Virus record (IMG/VR): IMGVR_UViG_3300023116_000097
Span: 1-41,939 of that record
Source: a virus
Strand: one strand, 5' to 3'
DNA: 41,939 nucleotides
The position numbers and the translations under genes were made by a program. Position 1 is the stretch's first letter. Each line of letters starts with the position of its first letter. Below the pieces are notes generated by a model. That model was not told the DNA's origin, ran no database searches, and saw only the letters and a program-made list of their open reading frames with translations. Below, one piece after another: positions 37,539-41,939 of the stretch.

Positions 37539-39335
37539 TTACTCGGGATATGTAGTAAACGTACTATTTGTAATGTCAACATCCAGGTAAACATTACGAA
37601 GAGCATTCAAATCTTTATTGAATGGATTAACACGGACTTCAATCTTGTTATCAAAGAAGGATCCTTTGATGATGGTTAAGTTGTCAATAATAACTTCTCC
37701 TTTTAAGTAATCGATTCTTCCAATAGAATCTCTCACAGTTACTTTTTCACCACCTTGTCCTAATGTATATAGGATGATTTTGCCATCGTTATCTTCAAAA
37801 TATACAGTCCTGTTGGGGAATTCACTAACCACAAACCCGGTCGATTGAACGATGGGTTCTCCACAATATTCAGCAAATCTATTTTGATAACAAATCTCAT
37901 AATATGACTTACTGTTGAGAATAGGATAGAAATCTTTTCTCATTTTCACCGTTGTCTCATTTGAGACGATTGTTCTATCAGCATTGTCAATCACAGAGAC
38001 ATACTTGCTGTACCTAAACTTACCGTTGAACTTTTCGGTGTCTGATTGGGCAGTGTAGTCCTCTACAGCAGCGATTACCTTCTTTTTGATGTCTTCGGGT
38101 CTTGCCGTAGTAATAGACTTGTTGTAGGCGATTCTGCTGGTCAGTTCGACGTATAAAATAGAAGGATCGATAAGGTCAGGTGTCACCGAAGCAACCATGT
38201 ATGGTTTTAACCTCTCGATGATCTGATTTTTGGTGAACGACGACAATACTGCTGTATTCTTTGGTTTGATTACAATCTTGACTTTACCATACTCGGGGTT
38301 TACTTCCTCTTCTCCTCCGTAGGTGATAATGTCGGCAACAGAAGGATAGATGTTTCTGATGATAGCAGCGTAGTCATCGGCAGTTACTGCTCTGTCCTGG
38401 GTGCCAAAATATTTGGGAGCATTGTACTTAATAGAAGAGATAGTCTCGATTTCCTCTCCTCCATCGGAAGCAACAATCTTACTGACAGTAACACTAGTGG
38501 GATAGTTGCTAGATCCATTGGCATCTTCCAAAATACCAGCAAATGTGAACGTTCTTGCTCCATTCGTGGCAGGACCGTTTGTGATGATGTAAGAAATCTC
38601 AATGAGGTTTCCATTGTCTAAGGATGATCCTAATACTCCATCACCAAAGAAGATCTCATAACGCTCATCATCAGTCTCTTCTACAAAATAAACAGCAGAT
38701 TCGGAATCTACATTCAGGATATTGCTGGAATATTCGTAATCAAGAAAGTTGGTTGACTGAGCACTCTCGTATACCCTTACGCGAATCGTATTTGTGTCAA
38801 CTCTGCTGTTGTCGATAATAAATCTTTGATTCGACGAAGCAGTATTAGCAGTATAGGTGTTGGTGATTAACTTTCCTTCATAAATCGGTACTTCCTCGAA
38901 AGAAGCAAATCCGGCAGTTACAGGAACCGTGATGTCATCAGCAACAACATACTGATATAATGTATCGTCAAAAACTGTGGTAAATCCCGTTCCTTTCTTC
39001 AATGAGATGGAACCAGGAGAAGATCCAGTAAAGTTAACGCCGAAGTCAACATATGATACTGGTGCTCGCTTCGACTTTGGTTGATATCCAATGGTCTTCG
39101 CTAACGAAACTACATTCTCTCTTAATGTAGCAGAATCTAAAAACAGTTCATTCGCCACCATGTTGGTGTTGAATGCTGTGTAATAAGTGTTATAAGCTAA
39201 TACGTCTAGTAAAACACTAATAGCAGATCCCTCAAAATCATAGTCTGTAAAATCAGACTGTGATCTTAGATATTCTTTTAATGTTGTTTTAATCTCAGCA
39301 AAATCTAGATTTGCTAGTTGTACATAAGATGCCAT
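37539..39335 (-). CDS. 6: Baseplate wedge protein gp6
   Basis: A 598-residue protein (T4 gp6 has 660). Family hallmarks are clear: near residues 38-60 DYDFEGSAISVLLDVLAYNT, then NMVANELFLDSATLRENVVS and GYQPKSKRAP to about residue 92. Near 315-358 is the baseplate-J-type segment RAVTADDYAAIIRNIYP, GGEEEVNPEYGKVKI. In T4, gp6 dimers form the inner ring of the baseplate and interlock neighbouring wedges around the hub. The gene begins one base after the gp25 stop (TTAAAATGG context, no Shine-Dalgarno), so it is probably translated by coupling from gp25. The end is followed by the giant 3942-residue gene after six bases. The identification is among the surest in the window. Confidence 0.95.
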   Translation of the reverse strand: MASYVQLANLDFAEIKTTLKEYLRSQSDFTDYDFEGSAISVLLDVLAYNTYYTAFNTNMVANELFLDSATLRENVVSLAKTIGYQPKSKRAPVSYVDFGVNFTGSSPGSISLKKGTGFTTVFDDTLYQYVVADDITVPVTAGFASFEEVPIYEGKLITNTYTANTASSNQRFIIDNSRVDTNTIRVRVYESAQSTNFLDYEYSSNILNVDSESAVYFVEETDDERYEIFFGDGVLGSSLDNGNLIEISYIITNGPATNGARTFTFAGILEDANGSSNYPTSVTVSKIVASDGGEEIETISSIKYNAPKYFGTQDRAVTADDYAAIIRNIYPSVADIITYGGEEEVNPEYGKVKIVIKPKNTAVLSSFTKNQIIERLKPYMVASVTPDLIDPSILYVELTSRIAYNKSITTARPEDIKKKVIAAVEDYTAQSDTEKFNGKFRYSKYVSVIDNADRTIVSNETTVKMRKDFYPILNSKSYYEICYQNRFAEYCGEPIVQSTGFVVSEFPNRTVYFEDNDGKIILYTLGQGGEKVTVRDSIGRIDYLKGEVIIDNLTIIKGSFFDNKIEVRVNPFNKDLNALRNVYLDVDITNSTFTTYPE

Positions 39336-39336
39336 T

Positions 39337-39729
39337 TTAACTTAGTGCTTCTAGGAATAAGTCGGTTGTTAATCTTTTTTCACTACCGGTAATAACATAC
39401 TCTAGTTCTACTTCATAACCATTTTCTGCTTGATTTGGGAACACGTCAAGTCTAATGACGGTGATCCTAGGTTCATACCTATCCAGAACTGTCTGAATCT
39501 CTGTTTCCACAAGAGAAGCACTAGCAAAATCTAAAGGTTCAAATAATACTTCTTTTAATCGAGTGCCAATATCAGAATTAAATAACCGTTCACTCTTGGT
39601 GGTAAGCAAAAGTGAACGGATTGATTGTTTGATCGCATTCTCATCTTTTGCAACCTGTAAATCACCCGTAATAGGATGAGGTTTGAAGGTTAAACTAAAG
39701 TCTTTAAAAGTATTGACTTTAATGGGCAT
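39337..39729 (-). CDS. 25: Baseplate wedge protein gp25
   Basis: A 130-residue protein of the gp25/gpW lysozyme-like family, close to the T4 gp25 length of 132. Recognisable segments are FSLTFKPHPITGDLQVAKDE (residues 11-30), AIKQSIRSLLLTTKSERLFN (about 32-51), DIGTRLKEVLFEPLD and the C-terminal EVELEYVITGS. Despite the family name, gp25 acts as a structural core of the wedge that contacts gp6 and the sheath. The gene opens the baseplate operon: a GATAAATA late-promoter-like site lies about 24 bases before its start and gp6 follows one base after its stop. No good ribosome site is visible (CTTATTTCTCA before ATG). Confidence 0.95.
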   Translation of the reverse strand: MPIKVNTFKDFSLTFKPHPITGDLQVAKDENAIKQSIRSLLLTTKSERLFNSDIGTRLKEVLFEPLDFASASLVETEIQTVLDRYEPRITVIRLDVFPNQAENGYEVELEYVITGSEKRLTTDLFLEALS

Positions 39730-39752
39730 TGAGAAATAAGGTTGCTTTCATT

Positions 39753-39760
39753 TATTTATC
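39753..39760 (-). promoter_or_regulatory. Late promoter-like site (GATAAATA) for gp25-gp6
   Basis: GATAAATA on the minus strand matches the T4 late consensus TATAAATA at seven of eight bases. It lies in the 35-base gap between the 60-residue gene and gp25, 24 bases before the gp25 ATG. The position suits a late promoter for the whole wedge operon, although the short distance leaves a very short leader. Confidence 0.6.
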
Positions 39761-39764
39761 TGTC

Positions 39765-39947
39765 TCAATGCCACCTTTCTACATAATCATCAAATCCACC
39801 CTTGCCTCCACATGGTCTGGACATCCTATCTTCTGGTGGAATATTAGTTTTTGTTGATTTTAAATAACGATCAGATGCTCGATCTGTAATCAAAGTCATT
39901 CCTGACTTAATAAACTCTTCGCTTTTATCTACTGGGTGGTTTGCCAT
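39765..39947 (-). CDS. Hypothetical 60-aa protein
   Basis: A 60-residue hydrophilic protein (starts MANHPVDKSEEFIKSGMTLI) with a Gly-rich stretch CGGKGGFDDYVERWH at its end. I do not recognise a family. One Cys, no membrane segment and no enzymatic motif are seen. It lies between the terminator of the 48-residue gene and gp25, with a TTAAATA site about 60 bases upstream. A start-adjacent inverted repeat (CTGTTTT...AAAACAG) could fold over the region before the ATG, and no Shine-Dalgarno sequence is present. Frame and spacing support a real gene; function unknown. Confidence 0.7.
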   Translation of the reverse strand: MANHPVDKSEEFIKSGMTLITDRASDRYLKSTKTNIPPEDRMSRPCGGKGGFDDYVERWH

Positions 39948-40004
39948 CTGTTTTACTGTAAAGTGAAAACAGAACTTTTAAAGGGGTTGCTATCCCTTTA
40001 TGTA

Positions 40005-40011
40005 TATTTAA
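40005..40011 (-). promoter_or_regulatory. Possible late promoter (TTAAATA) for the 60-aa gene
   Basis: TTAAATATA on the minus strand, just after the terminator of the 48-residue gene and about 58 bases before the ATG at 39947. It resembles the cyanophage version (C/T)TAAATA of the late consensus. The AT-rich context makes a chance match possible. Confidence 0.4.
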
Positions 40012-40016
40012 CACAT

Positions 40017-40039
40017 AAAAAAAGGTCCTTAAGGACCTT
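40017..40039 (-). terminator. Intrinsic terminator after the 48-aa gene
   Basis: The perfect palindrome AAGGTCCTTAAGGACCTT (seven-pair stem, TTAA loop) is followed on the minus strand by seven T (counting the last two of the stem). It starts 8 bases after the stop of the 48-residue gene. With no T run on the other side, it works in the minus direction only. Confidence 0.9.
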
Positions 40040-40046
40040 AGTAATA

Positions 40047-40193
40047 TTAATGCCCTTGTCCACGATAACGCTTACGGGCTTTGTTACGACTTGTAGAAGC
40101 GTACTTCGTATGCTGTCCACATCCTTGACGAGTTTTCTTCGGTTTCGACTCGATCAGTTTTCCGTTAGTTGTAAAAGACGGTCGTTTTGCCAT
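40047..40193 (-). CDS. Very basic 48-aa protein, own transcription unit
   Basis: The frame from ATG 40193-40191 to TAA 40049-40047 encodes 48 residues, MAKRPSFTTNGKLIESKPKK then TRQGCGQHTKYASTSRNKAR and KRYRGQGH. Lys and Arg make up 14 of 48 residues against one Glu, so the protein is strongly basic and likely binds nucleic acid or an acidic partner. The RGQG ending and KYxSxSRNxARKxYR pattern remind me of small conserved cyanophage proteins of unknown function. AAGGAG stands 5 bases before the ATG, the best ribosome site in the window, with a near-consensus sigma-70 promoter upstream and a clean terminator downstream. The gene is thus a monocistron in the middle of late genes. Function not known. 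Confidence 0.85.
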   Translation of the reverse strand: MAKRPSFTTNGKLIESKPKKTRQGCGQHTKYASTSRNKARKRYRGQGH

Positions 40194-40216
40194 AATCTCT
40201 CCTTGGTTACTTTAAT

Positions 40217-40245
40217 ATTATACAGTGATCCTTTCGGATCGTCAA
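40217..40245 (-). promoter_or_regulatory. Sigma-70 type promoter for the 48-aa gene
   Basis: On the minus strand TTGACG (40245-40240) and TATAAT (40222-40217) are separated by exactly 17 bases. The -35 differs from TTGACA by one base and the -10 is perfect. The spacer includes most of GATCC-GAAA-GGATC, an inverted repeat with a four-base loop. The leader to the ATG is about 20-25 bases and carries AAGGAG. Confidence 0.88.
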
Positions 40246-40282
40246 GAGGTTCTCAGCGCCTTCTTCTCAGAGTGGCACTCTT

Positions 40283-40696
40283 TTAGTTACGTACAGTGTA
40301 TGCTTCAATACATACCTTTGCCCACTGGGTTGGTCCTATAATGCCCCTAGGAGTGCCTCCAGCAGTGATCTGAGCATTCGTCCCTGGTGATACCCCTATG
40401 AGTTGACCATTGATGTGAACCGTTTGATTGCCATATGGTGTAGTCACAACTAATCGTGGCACAGGAATGGCACAAATCGGTACTAGCAATGGATTCGGTG
40501 ATGTACCTGATACAGCTGTAGCAACTCTACCAGGCGTTACGAAAATAGCAGCAGTACCGCCAACGAGTACATTTGGTGATGTATGACATGTAGATGGTCC
40601 TACAGGTGCTGAAGGATACGTACATCCGGGTGGTTCAACACTCGGTACATCAATAGCATCAACTCCTAGTGCTTTCGGTATCGCTGGTAATGCCAT
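40283..40696 (-). CDS. Possible PAAR-like spike-tip protein (137 aa)
   Basis: A 137-residue protein rich in Pro, Gly, Thr and Val with no charged clusters, which suggests a rigid beta-fold. TCHTSPNVLVGG (36-47) and VHINGQLIGVSPGT (93-106) resemble the hairpin repeats of PAAR proteins, and Cys25, Cys37, His38, Cys75 and His94 are candidate metal ligands. In T4 the PAAR-type gp5.4 caps the gp5 spike and is encoded just before gene 6; this gene lies just upstream of gp25-gp6, so the context agrees. GAGGAA stands 6 bases before the ATG. The start overlaps the 73-residue gene by 38 bases. The family call is tentative, being based on motif pattern and position. Confidence 0.7.
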   Translation of the reverse strand: MALPAIPKALGVDAIDVPSVEPPGCTYPSAPVGPSTCHTSPNVLVGGTAAIFVTPGRVATAVSGTSPNPLLVPICAIPVPRLVVTTPYGNQTVHINGQLIGVSPGTNAQITAGGTPRGIIGPTQWAKVCIEAYTVRN

Positions 40697-40880
40697 TGAG
40701 TTCCTCTAATCTACATAAACGTTCGTCAATACTATCTAGGTACTGACAGATATTCTTGTGCTTCTCTTCCCTCGGTGGTCGATACATGAACTTGAAAGGA
40801 AACTCTATCTGTGATAGTTTTGCTTTGATTACTTTTAGTTCATTCCGAAAGGAACTGAGCTCCATCTCTATCTGATTCAT
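40659..40880 (-). CDS. Hypothetical 73-aa coiled-coil-like protein
   Basis: A 73-residue charged protein. The N-terminal part (about 3-27, QIEMELSSFRNELKVIKAKL) is probably helical and may form a coiled coil, and residues 46-60 (LDSIDERLCRLEELN) a second helix. No family recognised. It overlaps the upstream 74-residue gene by 41 bases and the downstream PAAR-like gene by 38 bases, so the three are likely cotranslated. GAGAG about 6 bases before the first ATG may serve as ribosome site; an in-frame ATG at codon 6 is an alternative start. Possibly a small structural or assembly partner of its neighbours, by position only. Confidence 0.65.
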   Translation of the reverse strand: MNQIEMELSSFRNELKVIKAKLSQIEFPFKFMYRPPREEKHKNICQYLDSIDERLCRLEELNGITSDTESTRS

Positions 40881-41064
40881 TTGTTACTCTCTCAGTTACT
40901 TTAAATCCATCGCTATAGATTGTCTCTACTTCAACGTCAGGGCGAAGTCCAGCATAATATTGCTGAGCGACACCTTCCATGCTATCAGCAAAGGAATCGA
41001 AGTCGTCAAAATGAACCTCTTGTAAGGTTCCATCGGGTTTTTTATAAGTGACTTTTTGTTCCAT
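40840..41064 (-). CDS. Hypothetical 74-aa acidic protein
   Basis: A 74-residue acidic protein (starts MEQKVTYKKPDGTLQEVHFD). Its sequence alternates short beta-like segments (VTYKKPDG, VETIYSDGFKVTERV) with an acidic helix (FDSFADSMEGVAQQYY). I do not recognise a family. It is the first gene of the overlapping trio that ends with the PAAR-like protein. A CTAAATA late-promoter-like site lies 45 bases upstream, but the leader has no Shine-Dalgarno and holds two C-tracts (TCCCCC). It is probably real because of start context (AAAAAAATGG), absence of a competing frame and operon fit. Confidence 0.65.
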   Translation of the reverse strand: MEQKVTYKKPDGTLQEVHFDDFDSFADSMEGVAQQYYAGLRPDVEVETIYSDGFKVTERVTNESDRDGAQFLSE

Positions 41065-41108
41065 TTTTTTCTGGGGGAATTTTTCTATATCAGGGGGACC
41101 CTTTTTAA

Positions 41109-41115
41109 TATTTAG
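41109..41115 (-). promoter_or_regulatory. Late promoter-like site (CTAAATA) for the PAAR-like trio
   Basis: CTAAATATTA on the minus strand, 45 bases before the ATG at 41064, in the gap after the terminator at 41188-41211. It fits the (C/T)ATAAATA or CTAAATA form of cyanophage late promoters as I recall them. The surrounding gap from 41065 to 41187 contains no other gene or clear signal. Confidence 0.5.
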
Positions 41116-41187
41116 AGGTCGCTGGGAAACGTTTGTAGACTAAAATGTGCTAGGAGTCCCGTTCGCTCGGCGCGCCTAAGTAACAAC

Positions 41188-41211
41188 AAAAAGGGGCAAA
41201 TAACTGCCCCT
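41188..41211 (-). terminator. Intrinsic terminator ending the small-gene cluster
   Basis: On the minus strand AGGGGCA-GTTATT-TGCCCCT gives a seven-pair stem with a six-base loop followed by TTTTGTTGTT. It begins 16 bases after the stop of the 66-residue gene. The opposite side is not T-rich, so it acts in the minus direction. Confidence 0.88.
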
Positions 41212-41227
41212 ATGTGTTACTAACTGT

Positions 41228-41428
41228 TCACCCGTTACCCATAACAACAGCGTATGCACTTGGCGAGGCAATGTGTGAACGATCACGCCATTGTTGTGAT
41301 CCTCGCTTAGTCTTAAATCCTACACGTTCACAGATTAGTTCACCCTTACGTGGGCGGCGCTTACGTACACTTTTGAAAGCAAATCCTGCTGCCATTAGTT
41401 CTTCTTTGGTAGCGGTGGCAAAGTTCAT
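41228..41428 (-). CDS. Hypothetical basic 66-aa protein
   Basis: A 66-residue protein (starts MNFATATKEELMAAGFAFKS) with a basic centre VRKRRPRKGE and a C-terminal part RGSQQWRDRSHIA. The charge suggests nucleic-acid binding, but I recognise no family. It follows the 88-residue gene after a G-free 50-base leader and is followed by a terminator. Its codons and GC content resemble the 88-residue gene more than the structural genes to the left. Confidence 0.75.
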   Translation of the reverse strand: MNFATATKEELMAAGFAFKSVRKRRPRKGELICERVGFKTKRGSQQWRDRSHIASPSAYAVVMGNG

Positions 41429-41478
41429 TTAGTGTTGTGTGAGTTGGTGTTAGATAGTGGTGAATGAGTTGGTGTTAA
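41429..41478 (-). promoter_or_regulatory. G-free leader before the 66-aa gene
   Basis: All 50 bases between the two genes lack G on the minus (coding) strand, so no Shine-Dalgarno sequence can exist here. It holds a 12-base direct repeat, TAACACCAACTC, at 41466-41477 and 41441-41452, and the decamer ACTCATTCAC, also found in the next leader upstream. Confidence 0.7.
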
Positions 41479-41745
41479 CTATGCTGCCAACTCTGCCATC
41501 ATTTCGTTCATCTCATCAGCATCAATGTTGATGTCATTCCATTCAACGCCATCACCAGTTTGCCCGAGGAACTTACCAACTTGCCCCTCCATCATACAGC
41601 GAACAAACTTATCCCAAGGGGTCTCATTATCACCACAAAACTGTACACAAGCAATGGCAGTATTGTGAAGAAACTGATCATTACCAACCCACAGGGCAGC
41701 ATTCCAAGTTTCGTAGTTTGCCCAACCGTTGTAGTTAGAAATCAT
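41479..41745 (-). CDS. Conserved-type 88-aa protein with NYETW motif
   Basis: An 88-residue acidic protein beginning MISNYNGWANYETWNAALWV. The YNGWxNYETWxxxLW pattern is common in small phage proteins of unknown function (I recall a DUF7249-type family, not checked). The rest is rich in Asp, Glu and Met (DINIDADEMNEMMAEL at the end) and probably helical. Two Cys are present, no membrane segment. It lies between two G-poor leaders with no ribosome site and precedes the 66-residue gene. The organisation suggests an early or middle cluster of small host-interaction genes; that is inference. Confidence 0.82.
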   Translation of the reverse strand: MISNYNGWANYETWNAALWVGNDQFLHNTAIACVQFCGDNETPWDKFVRCMMEGQVGKFLGQTGDGVEWNDINIDADEMNEMMAELAA

Positions 41746-41786
41746 GATTGTGTGAATGAGTGTTAGTTAGTGTGTGTCAGTTAGTG
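41746..41786 (-). promoter_or_regulatory. G-poor leader before the 88-aa gene
   Basis: The 41 bases contain one G on the minus strand and are made of short AC-rich units (CACTAACT, ACACACACTAACTAACAC, ACTCATTCAC). The decamer ACTCATTCAC is shared with the leader at 41429-41478. No Shine-Dalgarno sequence is present. Confidence 0.6.
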
Positions 41787-41939
41787 TCAGTCACGGTCGG
41801 AAATGTTCCAAGTGCCGTTACCCTGAGGGGCGGTAAAAGGTTGAGGGCGACCCTCATGAAATGCCTTAACATTAGCGGCAGATCGTGCCATCATGGCGCT
41901 GTGTTGTTTGGTATAGTCTGCCATGATAGCGGCGAGTTG
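41787..41939 (-). CDS. Hypothetical protein, N-terminus beyond window
   Basis: An open frame enters from the right edge and ends at TGA 41789-41787. The last 50 residues read LAAIMADYTKQHSAMMARSA, then NVKAFHEGRPQPFTAPQGNG and TWNISDRD. The segment is Met/Ala-rich and helical at first, then a Pro/Gly-rich tail. No family recognised. It ends 41 bases before the 88-residue gene and belongs to the same small-gene cluster. In-frame ATG codons at 41924 and within MMAR could also start a shorter protein, so the true start cannot be decided here. Confidence 0.6.
   Translation of the reverse strand, partial: QLAAIMADYTKQHSAMMARSAANVKAFHEGRPQPFTAPQGNGTWNISDRD

Larger units (their letters stand above)
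37539..39729 (-). other. gp25-gp6 coupled pair
   Basis: Genes 25 and 6 are adjacent with a one-base gap and share a single late-promoter-like site upstream. In T4 the two genes lie in different clusters, but their products contact each other in the wedge core; here they are brought together, as I recall for other cyanomyophages. Confidence 0.6.

Noticed and set aside
40269-40284. Hairpin AGAGT-GGC-ACTCT next to TTTT as a terminator
   Set aside because: The T run is on the plus-strand side, where there is no gene. On the minus strand it is followed by GAGAAG, so it is not a terminator for the PAAR-like gene.
41094-41106. Plus-strand GGG-GGA-CCC followed by TTTTT as a terminator
   Set aside because: The stem is only three pairs and no plus-strand gene precedes it.
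41170-41177. GGCGCGCC palindrome in AT-rich intergenic DNA
   Set aside because: A single rare eight-base palindrome with no partner or context; could be a chance restriction-type site.

Overview
The window is a stretch of a T4-like (myovirus) phage genome, most probably a cyanophage of marine Synechococcus or Prochlorococcus. The case rests on recognisable T4-type baseplate proteins (gp25, gp6, gp8), several very large virion proteins of the kind typical of marine cyanomyophages, AT-rich DNA, tight gene packing with many starts lacking a Shine-Dalgarno sequence, and TATAAATA-like late promoter sites. Every gene is on the minus strand, so transcription runs from high to low coordinates. I see no tRNA, mobile element, CRISPR array, integrase or auxiliary metabolic gene.

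Right end (41939 to about 41190): three small genes, one cut by the window edge. The two complete ones are preceded by almost G-free leaders without a ribosome binding site. This block ends in a good intrinsic terminator (41188-41211). It looks like part of an early or middle cluster of small genes.

Middle block (about 41115 to 39765): a late-promoter-like site, then three overlapping small genes, the last a possible PAAR-like spike-tip protein (cf. T4 gp5.4). Next comes a self-contained monocistron with a near-consensus sigma-70 promoter, a 48-residue very basic protein and a perfect palindromic terminator. A 60-residue unknown protein follows.

Baseplate and tail-fibre block (39729 to below 1): gp25, gp6, a 3942-residue giant protein in the T4 gp7 position with a YHYH-like domain, gp8, a 2691-residue DUF4815-type protein, a 66-residue coiled-coil protein, a 2510-residue tandem-repeat protein, a 111-residue small protein, a 1503-residue collagen-like fibre, and a further large structural protein that runs off the left edge (at least 949 residues). 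Late-promoter-like sites precede gp25 and gp8. A strong UUCG-loop terminator separates gp8 from the DUF4815 gene.

Together the genes encode the wedge of the baseplate (gp25, gp6, the giant protein, gp8) and the peripheral fibres that presumably bind the host. The most notable material is inside the giant proteins: small beta-rich sequence modules recur across several different virion genes, and tandem repeats and internal duplications enlarge the baseplate far beyond T4 size. I found no sign of a defence or other non-structural system. Family names are from recognition of sequence motifs only; nothing was searched.
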